A DNA stretch of 64,000 nucleotides from Lachnospiraceae bacterium UBA3632 (lineage in GTDB: Bacteria; Bacillota; Clostridia; Lachnospirales; Lachnospiraceae), in contig DFKZ01000036.1 in assembly GCA_002373975.1 (NCBI GenBank), positions 1 through 64,000 on the forward strand, in the 5' to 3' direction. Below are positions 45,108-53,281 of the stretch, piece after piece; position 1 is the first letter of the stretch; the number at the start of each line of letters is the position of its first letter. Made by a program: the position numbers and the translations under genes. The notes beneath the pieces are model-generated. The model made no database searches. It was not told the origin of the DNA and saw only the letters and a list, made by a program, of their open reading frames with translations.

Positions 45108-46424
45108 TTAGAATGCGGTATCAAGGAGAGTGATGCCGTCAATGTTGAGGCTGAAGAAAGGAGCACTTCTGAGGCCCTCTCCGGACTCGTCGATGTACTT
45201 GTCTCCGTAATCGCCTTCAACTACAGTCTCGTGATCGGGAGTATAGTCTGCATCAGTGTCAACGTCAGCCATGTAAGACTCAACTGCCTTGCCGTCTACA
45301 GTGAAGGTAGCGGTATCGAATACGTGGATCTCGCCTCTCATGAGCTTAGCTGCTGCTTCATCGATAGCATCCTGAGTTCCCTCTGCTGCTGCTCCGCCGA
45401 GCTCGGTAAGTGCTACAGAACCGTCGTTGAGAGTTCCGCACCAGTCGGTGTCGATAGCCTCGCCGTTAGCGATCGCATTGAGGCAGTACTCGAAGTAAGG
45501 CTCCCAGTTGATCCTGGAAGAAACGATGAAGGTGTTGGGGCAAGCTGCTCCGGTGCTTCCGTTGTAAGATACATCGGGAACTCCTGCAGTCTCGCAAGCG
45601 GTAGGAGCACCCATTGAGTCAGCGTGCTGTGAGATAAGTACGCAGCCGTCATCGATAAGAGTCTGTGCAGCGGTCTTCTCTGCAGTCTCGTCATACCATG
45701 AACCGGTGAAGGTTACTTCCATGGTAACGGTAGGGCATACGCTCTTTGCTCCAAGATAGAATGAAGTATATCCGGAGATAACCTCTGCATAGGTAAATGC
45801 TCCGACATAACCCATCTTAGCCTGATCAGCGGTGATGGTGCCTGCCTCGATCATCTCGTTGAGCTTCATGCCTGCAGCGATACCTGCAAGGTAACGGCCG
45901 TCGTAAATGCATGCGAAAGCATTGTGGAAGTTTGCAAGGTTCTCGGTGTGAGCCTTGGTACCTGTAGCGTGTGAGAACTGAATCTCAGGGAATTCCTTGG
46001 CTGCCTCGATCATGAAATCCTCGTGGCCGAAGCTGTCTGCGAATACGAAATCGCATCCGGAGTCAACAAGGTCAACCGCTGCATCGTAGCACTCCTGACC
46101 TTCGGGAATGTTTGTCTTGATGATGCACTCAACGCCAAGTCTGTCACATGCTTCCTTGGCAGCGTTGATGAAGTTGAGGTCGTAGGTAGAGTTCTCGTCG
46201 TGAAGGCAGATGAATCCGGCCTTAAGTCCAAGGTCTCCTGCGGGCTCTGTGGTCGCTTCCGTTGTATCGGCAGCGTCTGTAACTTCGGTGGTATCCTCGG
46301 TTACGGTTGTTTCAGTCTTTTCGGTAGTAGTACCGGTGCTTCCGTTATCACCCGAACAAGCTGCAAGTGATAATGCCATGACTCCTGCAAGAGCCAGTGA
46401 AGCAAGCTTTGAAAACTTTTTCAT
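45108..46424 (-). CDS. BMP-family nucleoside-binding lipoprotein
   Basis: 438 aa. Signal peptide with lipobox LSLAAC, lipidated at Cys23, then a Thr/Glu-rich linker (about 24-62) and a PnrA/BmpA-like binding domain beginning LGLKAGFICLHDENSTYDL. It captures nucleosides outside the membrane and hands them to the permeases encoded next. The ATG at 46424 has GAGGAG 8 bases upstream; an upstream in-frame start at 46445 lacks one. A possible promoter is TTGTAA, 17 bp, TATCCT. Confidence 0.93.
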   Translation of the reverse strand: MKKFSKLASLALAGVMALSLAACSGDNGSTGTTTEKTETTVTEDTTEVTDAADTTEATTEPAGDLGLKAGFICLHDENSTYDLNFINAAKEACDRLGVECIIKTNIPEGQECYDAAVDLVDSGCDFVFADSFGHEDFMIEAAKEFPEIQFSHATGTKAHTENLANFHNAFACIYDGRYLAGIAAGMKLNEMIEAGTITADQAKMGYVGAFTYAEVISGYTSFYLGAKSVCPTVTMEVTFTGSWYDETAEKTAAQTLIDDGCVLISQHADSMGAPTACETAGVPDVSYNGSTGAACPNTFIVSSRINWEPYFEYCLNAIANGEAIDTDWCGTLNDGSVALTELGGAAAEGTQDAIDEAAAKLMRGEIHVFDTATFTVDGKAVESYMADVDTDADYTPDHETVVEGDYGDKYIDESGEGLRSAPFFSLNIDGITLLDTAF

Positions 46425-46555
46425 AATTTTTCTCCTCAAAATCACCCATAGTAGGGCACTTTTTGTTACATCATTTAGGATAGCAAATCAACTTCGGATT
46501 TACAATGTCAAATTTATACTTATTTAATGCATTCAGAAGAGATTTTTTGTTCATA

Positions 46556-46592
46556 AAAGCAAAAAGCCGCCACTGATACCAGCAGTGACGGC
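46556..46592 (-). terminator. glyA terminator
   Basis: On the minus strand GCCGTCACTG, a 7-base loop and CAGTGGCGGC (one mismatch) are followed by TTTTTGCTTTT, an excellent rho-independent terminator about 100 bases after the glyA stop. The same DNA is part of the repeat shared with 59938-60020. Confidence 0.75.
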
Positions 46593-46648
46593 AGTGCTAC
46601 TAAGTAACATTTGCTCTAAACTCTGAGGTCAGCCGCTCTCGTGGCTTT
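46565..46648 (+). repeat. Dispersed repeat, copy A (orphan tail of the small hydrophobic ORF locus)
   Basis: On the plus strand it encodes KAATDTSSDGSATK and a stop, matching the C-terminal tail of the 43-aa ORF at 59849-59980, then AAGTAACATTT and GAGGTCAGCCGC with a short terminator hairpin. There is no hydrophobic part or start codon upstream (a stop codon occurs 6 codons earlier), so it is a decayed or captured tail. Confidence 0.8.
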
Positions 46649-46692
46649 CCTCTATCATAATAACAAAAATCGGCTGATCTTTCAACCATATC

Positions 46693-47934
46693 TTAGTAAT
46701 TCAAGGGATACTTCTTGGTGAGCTCGGCTACGATAGCCTTAGCCGCTTCCACCTTGTCGGCTCCACCCTTGATAACAAGCGCGATAGCCTCAGCAACCTT
46801 ATCAAAGTCATCCTCCTTTAGGCCTCTTGATGTAGCAGCGGGAGTTCCGAGACGGATTCCGCTGGTAACGAAGGGAGACTTGGGATCGTTGGGAATGGTG
46901 TTCTTATTCGCGGTGATATGAGCCTCGTCAAGGAGCTTCTCGATTTCCTTTCCGGTAAGCTCAAAAGGAGTGAGATCAACAAGCATCAGATGGTTGTCTG
47001 TGCCATCTGATACGATCTTTATACCGCGGCTCTGAAGTCCCTTGCAGAGTGCCTGTGCATTCTTTACGATCTGTGACTGATATTCCTTAAATGAAGGTTC
47101 AAGAGCTTCCTTGAAGCATACAGCCTTTGCTGCGATCACGTGCATAAGAGGGCCGCCCTGGATTCCGGGGAATACTGCCTTATTGAGCTTATGCTCCTCG
47201 GCAAACTCCGCACTTGAAAGGATGAGGCCGCCTCTGGGTCCGCGAAGTGTCTTGTGAGTGGTGGTAGTGGTAACATGTGCATAAGGGATCGGTGAGGGAT
47301 GAAGCCCTGCAGCTACAAGGCCTGCGATATGAGCCATATCAACCATCAGGAATGCACCCACACTGTCTGCGATCTCTCTGAAGCGCTTAAAGTCGATGGT
47401 TCTGGCATAAGCCGAAGCACCTGCAATTATCATCTTGGGCTTGCACTCTTTTGCGATCTCTTCCACTTTATCATAATCGATGAAGCCTTCGTCGTTAACT
47501 CCGTAGGGAACGATCTTGAAATAAGCACCGGAAATGTTGGCCGGTGAGCCGTGAGTAAGATGTCCTCCGTGATCGAGGTTCATACCCATCACGGTATCGC
47601 CGGGCTGAAGCAGTGCAAACTGAACGGCAAGGTTAGCCTGCGCTCCCGAGTGGGGCTGTACATTTGCGTATGTGCATCCGTAGAGCTTCATAGCACGATC
47701 TCTCGCAAGATCCTCAACCACATCCACGCATCCGCATCCACCGTAATAACGCTTTCCGGGGTATCCTTCTGCGTATTTGTTGGTGAGAGGGCTGCCCATG
47801 GCCGCCATTACGGCCTTGCTTACCCAGTTTTCCGATGCAATGAGCTCAATGTGATCCTGCTGTCTCTCGCACTCAGCCACTATCGCTTCAGCAACTTCGG
47901 GGTCTACGTTCTTAACTTCATCAAGTGAATACAT
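46693..47934 (-). CDS. glyA: Serine hydroxymethyltransferase
   Basis: PLP enzyme making glycine and methylene-THF from serine. The PLP-lysine block is TTTTHKTLRGPRGG, and the N-terminal ELIASENWVS and GYPGKRYYGGC are typical. The start at 47934 (MYSLDEV) has AAGGAGG 6 bases upstream; an earlier in-frame ATG lies before that site. 413 aa. Promoter and terminator are both visible, so it is monocistronic. Confidence 0.97.
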   Translation of the reverse strand: MYSLDEVKNVDPEVAEAIVAECERQQDHIELIASENWVSKAVMAAMGSPLTNKYAEGYPGKRYYGGCGCVDVVEDLARDRAMKLYGCTYANVQPHSGAQANLAVQFALLQPGDTVMGMNLDHGGHLTHGSPANISGAYFKIVPYGVNDEGFIDYDKVEEIAKECKPKMIIAGASAYARTIDFKRFREIADSVGAFLMVDMAHIAGLVAAGLHPSPIPYAHVTTTTTHKTLRGPRGGLILSSAEFAEEHKLNKAVFPGIQGGPLMHVIAAKAVCFKEALEPSFKEYQSQIVKNAQALCKGLQSRGIKIVSDGTDNHLMLVDLTPFELTGKEIEKLLDEAHITANKNTIPNDPKSPFVTSGIRLGTPAATSRGLKEDDFDKVAEAIALVIKGGADKVEAAKAIVAELTKKYPLNY

Positions 47935-47967
47935 ATATGCCTCCTTATATATCATGAAAGTGTTTTC

Positions 47968-47996
47968 ATTATAGAATATCCGCGGTTTTGTTTCAA
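47968..47996 (-). promoter_or_regulatory. glyA promoter
   Basis: Minus strand TTGAAA (47991-47996), exactly 17 bases and TATAAT (47968-47973). The implied 5' untranslated leader is only about 27 bases, which excludes a riboswitch. Confidence 0.75.
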
Positions 47997-48093
47997 TACC
48001 TTTTATGAGTTAAAGTGCTAAAGTTTTAAATTTTTCAGACCATTTCATTTATTATCTTGAATAAATGTTAAGAAAACCTAAGAATTTGGGGTT

Positions 48094-48122
48094 TTGACAT
48101 CGGACATATACAGTTATATAAT
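48094..48122 (+). promoter_or_regulatory. Consensus sigma-70 promoter of the 48221 lipoprotein gene
   Basis: TTGACA (48094-48099), exactly 17 bases and TATAAT (48117-48122): a perfect match to consensus. The leader of about 90 bases can form a GGCTGTCACAGCC hairpin. Confidence 0.85.
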
Positions 48123-48220
48123 TTTTGTATTATTGTAGGCATATATGCTGACAGGCTGTCACAGCCCGCAGATATGCAGGCCTTACTTGAACAGCCTCTA
48201 AAACAAAAAGGAGAAAAATT

Positions 48221-49321
48221 ATGAAAAGAAAGATCAGTATTTTTCTGACCGCTCTGCTCAGCGCCGGTCTTCTTGCCGGATGCGCAGGCGGATCAACACC
48301 CACATCAGAACCTGTCAATCAGCCTTCAGAGAATGATGATACTCAGGTTGTAACCGAGGATGTCGCTGAGGTCGAGGAGCCCGCAGAGACAGAAGCAGAA
48401 CCGGATGCCGCACCTATGGTCGGAATGTCAAGATACTTTGACTACACTGACTGGAATCCCGACGGATCTGCAGAATGGATCGCCCTTTACGAAGATTTCA
48501 TTGCAGGCTCCGGAACCGTTTCTGTAGGATCCGAAACGCGCCACCTTACCGAGGGAGAATACACTCTCGCCGAGCTTGTCGAGAATATGCAGACCGATCT
48601 TGAGAATTATGGTCTTCCCACCACTCTCAGCGAAATCGACTACGCCCTTATAGACTGCGGAAAGGACGGATTTCCCGAGCTTGCGCTCAAGCTTCCCTTC
48701 GAGGATGAGAACGGCTATCAGGATGCCAGCACCGATTATGTTATAATCAGGCCCTTCCAGGGTGCTCTGTCTGTTGTTACCGTTGAAGAAACATACTATC
48801 GTGCCGAGACCAGTATCAACGAGTACGGCTACATCAATTACGGCGGATCAGGCGGAGCCACACAGTATTATAGTGAAAACAAGGTTGTAACCGCAGACGG
48901 TGAGCTCTACAGTCTCTACAGCGAGACCACTTACTTCGGCATCGGCTCTCTTGCATTCAGCCCTGATGTTATTTACGGCGACCTTGCATCAGCAGTTGTT
49001 CCCGCTGATTTCGAATTCGGTGACAAATACGAGATACATGCATATAACTTTGGGTATGAAAGTGCGTTTGACCCCTCCACCCAGCCTGAAGAGTACTCGG
49101 CAGACCTGGCAAAAAACCGCGTTTATGTTTTTACAGACAACGACGGAAATGATGCAATGCCAGATGAAGCATACATCCAGCTCTGCGCTGATAATGGTAT
49201 CTCTATCGTTTCATCCGGGGAGATCAAGACTATGATCGAAGAAAGATGCGCTCTCTATGGCGTAACAGAAGACATCCTCGCCGGCGAAGAACCCGATTGG
49301 GATCCTCTCACTGCCAGTTAG
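48221..49321 (+). CDS. Lipoprotein of unknown function
   Basis: 366 aa. Signal peptide with lipobox LLAGC, lipidated at Cys21, then an acidic Glu/Thr/Pro linker to about residue 70. The remaining 295 residues contain ALIDCGKDGFPELAL, a repeat-like segment also seen in secreted clostridial proteins of unknown role, and many aromatic residues. I do not recognise the family. AAAAGGAG precedes the ATG. Driven by a perfect promoter, so probably well expressed. It is convergent with the LytTR gene. Confidence 0.82.
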   Translation: MKRKISIFLTALLSAGLLAGCAGGSTPTSEPVNQPSENDDTQVVTEDVAEVEEPAETEAEPDAAPMVGMSRYFDYTDWNPDGSAEWIALYEDFIAGSGTVSVGSETRHLTEGEYTLAELVENMQTDLENYGLPTTLSEIDYALIDCGKDGFPELALKLPFEDENGYQDASTDYVIIRPFQGALSVVTVEETYYRAETSINEYGYINYGGSGGATQYYSENKVVTADGELYSLYSETTYFGIGSLAFSPDVIYGDLASAVVPADFEFGDKYEIHAYNFGYESAFDPSTQPEEYSADLAKNRVYVFTDNDGNDAMPDEAYIQLCADNGISIVSSGEIKTMIEERCALYGVTEDILAGEEPDWDPLTAS

Positions 49322-49370
49322 GATGCCTTTATGGATAGTTGCGGTATCTCGTAATAACATGTGACCGCAA

Positions 49371-50081
49371 TTATCTGTGATTAAATTTATAGGCTGTAAT
49401 ACGCTGTTTGATGGCGGCGGCTTTCTTCGTGTTAAGCGGAAGGAGGTCGCCGTTATCCATTGTGCAGATAGTGGCTGTGGTCTGGGTTACATGGCGCATA
49501 TTTACCATAATGCCACGGTTGATATAGCAGAAATCCTCCGAATCCTCAAGAGGTTTGCACAGAGCCGTGAAAGGGCCTCTGCACTTAACGGGATCCGGGC
49601 AATGTATCAGACAATAATTCGAATCGGAATTGATATAAATGATCTCCGAATAATTCAGCATAAGCGTATTCTTTCCTACACTTACTTCAAGCTTGGGCTC
49701 GCTCTCCGCCACGGAAACGCTCTTGATATCGCTCATTACCTTGTAGAGTTTCTCGGGCAGAAGCGGCTTTAAAAGATAGCCGAAAGCGTGCACAGAAAAA
49801 GCATCGGGCATATAATCCGCCGATGAAGTAAGAAATACAAGGACAATATTCTTGTTGGTCCTTCTCATCTCCTCCGCAGTGTCTATTCCGTTCTTTTTAT
49901 CCATGAAAATATCCATGAACACGATATCGAATTCCGTCTCCTTCATTCCGTCGAGGAATTCGTCACCGCCATCAAATTCAAACATGGTAAGAGGAAGGTT
50001 CTGCTCTCCGAACCATTTGTGAAGAAAATGTTTTAAGCTTATTCGTAATGTGGGGTCATCATCTACTATTGCAATGTTCAT
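49371..50081 (-). CDS. LytTR-family response regulator
   Basis: 236 aa. The receiver domain (about 1-120) has the acidic pair DDD near residue 8, the phospho-acceptor in VFMDIFMD and a Lys in LLKPL. The LytTR DNA-binding domain (about 135-235) follows. The start at 50081 (MNIAIVDDD) has GAGGTG at 4-5 bases upstream. No histidine kinase lies next to it, so it is an orphan. Such regulators usually bind direct repeats in promoters. Confidence 0.9.
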   Translation of the reverse strand: MNIAIVDDDPTLRISLKHFLHKWFGEQNLPLTMFEFDGGDEFLDGMKETEFDIVFMDIFMDKKNGIDTAEEMRRTNKNIVLVFLTSSADYMPDAFSVHAFGYLLKPLLPEKLYKVMSDIKSVSVAESEPKLEVSVGKNTLMLNYSEIIYINSDSNYCLIHCPDPVKCRGPFTALCKPLEDSEDFCYINRGIMVNMRHVTQTTATICTMDNGDLLPLNTKKAAAIKQRITAYKFNHR

Positions 50082-50130
50082 ACAACACCTCATCCGACGC
50101 TCTGCGCCACATTCCCATCACCGGGAAAAA

Positions 50131-51021
50131 TTACTGCTTACTCATCAAGCTCTTAAGATAATCGTCAAATTTCTGTCTGGTTTCTGGATCGGTATTCTCG
50201 CGGTCCCTTAGTATCTTTTCACAGAGATTCTCGTTTCTCCCCGCATTTACCGATTCCATTATTCCGGCTGTTTCAAGCTTATTATGCTGCTCGACGAATC
50301 CTGCGGAAATAATACCCGTGGGTATCGCCACACACCCAACTCCCAATATGGCTATCACTATGGCAAATGCCTTCCCGAGTACCGTCACCGGATATATATC
50401 TCCGTACCCCACGGTCAGGATCGTCGAAACGCTCCACCACAGGCCCGAAAACACATTTTTAAAAGCTTCCGGTTGGGTGGGATTCTCAACGCTGTACATG
50501 CAGAGCGATGAAGCCAGCATCAGTATCAGTATGATAAAAAGCGATGAAAAGATCTGCTTTCTTTTTACCCTCAGGACCGTGGTGATAACGTTGAATGAAT
50601 CGTATGTGTTGTTGATCCTGAACAGATGAAATATCCTCACCACTCTCAGCATTCTGAATGCCGAAAAGCCCGACAGGAAAAATGCGGGGATGATGGACAA
50701 AAGATCAACTATTCCGTCAAAGGAAATAAGGAATTTAAGTATTGCTTTACCTTTGCTCACATCGGGATGAAGAAATTCCGCAGTCCATATTCTTAACGAA
50801 TACTCTATGATGAACAATATGATAGTAACTATCTCTATCACATGAAAAATGCTTATCAGCACTTCGGGAAGCGAGAATGTTTCGAGCACCAGAGCTATAA
50901 TGTTCAGCACGATTACTATCACAAGAAAGTAATCAAAAGCCCTGCTGGGGAAATCGCCCCTCTGTCCGATCTGTATAATGTCAAATATTCTCTTTTTTAC
51001 TTTTTTGTATCTGCTCATCAT
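50131..51021 (-). CDS. Voltage-gated potassium channel
   Basis: 296 aa with six membrane helices. S4 is the charged segment FRMLRVVRIFHLFR (Arg every third residue), and the pore loop contains the selectivity filter TVGYGD. The cytoplasmic C-terminal tail (about 240-296) is charged and helical, without an RCK domain. It resembles small bacterial Kv channels such as KvLm. The gene lies between xpt and the LytTR gene on the same strand. Confidence 0.92.
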   Translation of the reverse strand: MMSRYKKVKKRIFDIIQIGQRGDFPSRAFDYFLVIVIVLNIIALVLETFSLPEVLISIFHVIEIVTIILFIIEYSLRIWTAEFLHPDVSKGKAILKFLISFDGIVDLLSIIPAFFLSGFSAFRMLRVVRIFHLFRINNTYDSFNVITTVLRVKRKQIFSSLFIILILMLASSLCMYSVENPTQPEAFKNVFSGLWWSVSTILTVGYGDIYPVTVLGKAFAIVIAILGVGCVAIPTGIISAGFVEQHNKLETAGIMESVNAGRNENLCEKILRDRENTDPETRQKFDDYLKSLMSKQ

Positions 51022-51049
51022 ATCCGGCTTTCCGCAGGGATCAAATGCT

Positions 51050-51634
51050 CTACGCTTCCTGACTGAATTTTATCTCGCCGGTGGCTGCGTCCATGGATTC
51101 CACGATTGCCAGCGAATGCAGATCGTAGCCTTTATCGCGGATGATCCGGCCTCCGTCCTGGAAGCCTTTCTCGATCGCTATACCGATCCCTTCAACACTG
51201 GCGCCCGCGTCTTCCACAAGCTCTGTAAGCCCGTTGAGGGCACATCCGTTTGCAAGGAAATCATCGATTATGAGCACCTTGTCTTCCGGAAGGAGATACT
51301 TTTTTGACACTATGACCTGATACTCTCTCTTATGGGTAAAGGAAGTGATGGATGTGGAATAAACATCTCCGTCGATATTGATGCTCTGAGCCTTTTTGGC
51401 AAAGACCACCGGGACATCAAAATACTGGGCTGCCACACAGGCAATCCCGATACCGGAAGCCTCGATGGTAAGGATCTTGGTGATCTCCTTATCAGCGAAA
51501 AGCCTTTTAAATTCCTTTCCCATCTCATTGAAGAGTTTAATATCCATCTGGTGATTCAGGAAGCTGTCAACCTTAAGAACATTTCCCTCTTTTACTATTC
51601 CTTTTTCGCGGATGGTATCTTCCAATAATTTCAC
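51050..51634 (-). CDS. xpt: Xanthine phosphoribosyltransferase
   Basis: Salvages xanthine to XMP with PRPP. Key segments are ILTIEASGIGIA and the PRPP loop VLIIDDFLANG. 194 aa, as usual. It begins 14 bases after the GH26-like gene, so they share a transcript; no purine riboswitch is present in that short gap. The K+ channel gene follows. Confidence 0.94.
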   Translation of the reverse strand: MKLLEDTIREKGIVKEGNVLKVDSFLNHQMDIKLFNEMGKEFKRLFADKEITKILTIEASGIGIACVAAQYFDVPVVFAKKAQSINIDGDVYSTSITSFTHKREYQVIVSKKYLLPEDKVLIIDDFLANGCALNGLTELVEDAGASVEGIGIAIEKGFQDGGRIIRDKGYDLHSLAIVESMDAATGEIKFSQEA

Positions 51635-51648
51635 GGCTGTTTCCTCTT

Positions 51649-53109
51649 CTATTTACGTTTTTTGCTTGCCACCGGGAGGTATTCGATCCTCACTCTCGGC
51701 AGCTTGGTGAGCTTATAATAATAATTGATCATCCAGTCATCTCCCTGGGAAGGATCGTTCTTTCCGTCTGCGGGAGGTGCAAATATCTTAAGATCAAAAG
51801 AAGACTTTCCGGACACGGGATTTTCAAAAAATGCGGGCATGAGGTCGATGCATTTTGTACCGGGAGCCTTGTAAAACCATCGTCCCGCAAACTCCATCAT
51901 AAAGTTGGCATTTTCCAGCTCATCCTCAAAATAAAGCTCTGCGTAGACCGGCTTTCTCTCAAAGCTGATGGGGATGCTTATTCCCTCAGCGTCCTCGGCT
52001 CCGCCCCATCTCATCGTAACGGGAAGCTTTATCTGCTTTCCCTTCTTTATCACAGGGCTGAAATATTCATCCGAAATAACTTCCTTGAAAGTGTCCATTA
52101 TGGGCTGCCTGATACCGACATTTTTGTTGTTGGGATCATTTATCTCAAGCCCAAGCCTTCCCTCATCGCGGAACTGATAGAAGGTAAAACCGCTAAGCCA
52201 TTTATCTTTATCTTCCTTGATGTAATCGCAGAATTCTTTAAACATCTTTGCCTGATCATAAGGCCCGGTAACATCGCCGTCCGCGTTAAGCTCGGAAAGA
52301 ACCATGGGTCTTACTTCACCGGCTATTTTGTTGTATCTCTTGCAGCTTCTCTTGGTGAGCTCGTAAATGCCCTTTACCGAATATCTCGCAAAACTGTTTC
52401 CGCCCTTTAAAGCCACATCATAGGGCCAGCCCCAATGGAGAGCCAGATATCTGTCTACAGAGAATACATCAGCCGCTTTGATGGCGGGAATGAATTCATC
52501 TTCCTTCTCCATCTTTTTGTCTTCAAGATTCTTGTATCCGTCCAGGCAGAGTATCAACTTGATGTGCGGTGCCTCTTTGTGGAAGATCTCGCAGACATGC
52601 GCAAAAAACTCCGCCACTTTTTCGTATGAAGCACGTTTATTGAATGAAAACCAGCTGCCCGTTGCCTCGTGATTCACACGGAGCATAAGCCTTCCATAAG
52701 GATAAAGGTCCTTTGCGATGGCCTTGATATGCTTATCGCTCACATTGGGATCGATGGTTATTGTAAGGATAACATCCTGGCCGTGACTCCTTACATCCTT
52801 CATCCAGTTGAAGGGTTCCTCGTCGGTGCGCCCCACAAGTCCGCCTTTATAAGTCTCGTAATCGTCGTAGGGATATTCCCATGCACCGTGAATCTCCATC
52901 CCTTTGAAAGCATCTCTCGCTCTTTTCGGAAACGTTTTATCCAAAGGGTAATAGCTGGTCATCAGATTGATCCCGCGCATTGGGCGTCCCAGTGTGTTCA
53001 GAATATAATCCTGACAGACATAATCTCCGCGCTCACTACCGTCGGAAAGATCTATCGCACACTTCGCAGGTCCCATTTTCAGTGAGTATATTTTAGCTTC
53101 GTTTTTCAT
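51649..53109 (-). CDS. GH26-like glycoside hydrolase family protein
   Basis: 486 aa. The first 340 residues look like a TIM barrel. LMLRVNHEATGSWFS fits the GH26 acid/base motif, and VLSELNADG may hold the nucleophile Glu. A C-terminal beta-type domain (about 350-480) follows. No signal peptide is visible, so the protein seems cytoplasmic, unusual for a mannanase-type enzyme. GAGG is 8 bases before the ATG. Family level is tentative; mannan activity is not proven. Confidence 0.55.
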   Translation of the reverse strand: MKNEAKIYSLKMGPAKCAIDLSDGSERGDYVCQDYILNTLGRPMRGINLMTSYYPLDKTFPKRARDAFKGMEIHGAWEYPYDDYETYKGGLVGRTDEEPFNWMKDVRSHGQDVILTITIDPNVSDKHIKAIAKDLYPYGRLMLRVNHEATGSWFSFNKRASYEKVAEFFAHVCEIFHKEAPHIKLILCLDGYKNLEDKKMEKEDEFIPAIKAADVFSVDRYLALHWGWPYDVALKGGNSFARYSVKGIYELTKRSCKRYNKIAGEVRPMVLSELNADGDVTGPYDQAKMFKEFCDYIKEDKDKWLSGFTFYQFRDEGRLGLEINDPNNKNVGIRQPIMDTFKEVISDEYFSPVIKKGKQIKLPVTMRWGGAEDAEGISIPISFERKPVYAELYFEDELENANFMMEFAGRWFYKAPGTKCIDLMPAFFENPVSGKSSFDLKIFAPPADGKNDPSQGDDWMINYYYKLTKLPRVRIEYLPVASKKRK

Positions 53110-53134
53110 TGGGAAATCCTCTGTCAGAAAATTA

Positions 53135-53177
53135 ATAGGTGTACGCTTTAGTTTTTATCCTCAAGCAATACACCTAT
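53135..53177. promoter_or_regulatory. Inverted repeat upstream of the GH26-like gene (possible operator)
   Basis: ATAGGTGTA (53135-53143) and TACACCTAT (53169-53177) are perfect 9-bp inverted arms with 25 bases between them, located 26 to 68 bases upstream of the start codon. Confidence 0.4.
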
Positions 53178-53281
53178 ATATTTTACCATAAAAATTCAAT
53201 TTATAAAAGAATATTGTATTATTGTCCCTGAAACGGACTGTGTTATTGTCCCTCGAGAGGACAACACAGGAAAAACGAAGA

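Noticed and set aside
46425..46692. Purine riboswitch before the nucleoside transporter
   Set aside because: No conserved purine-aptamer loops found; the region is taken up by a possible promoter and the repeat copy A.
47935..47967. THF or glycine riboswitch before glyA
   Set aside because: The promoter leaves a leader of about 27 bases, too short.
51635..51648. Purine riboswitch before xpt
   Set aside because: Only 14 bases separate xpt from the preceding gene.
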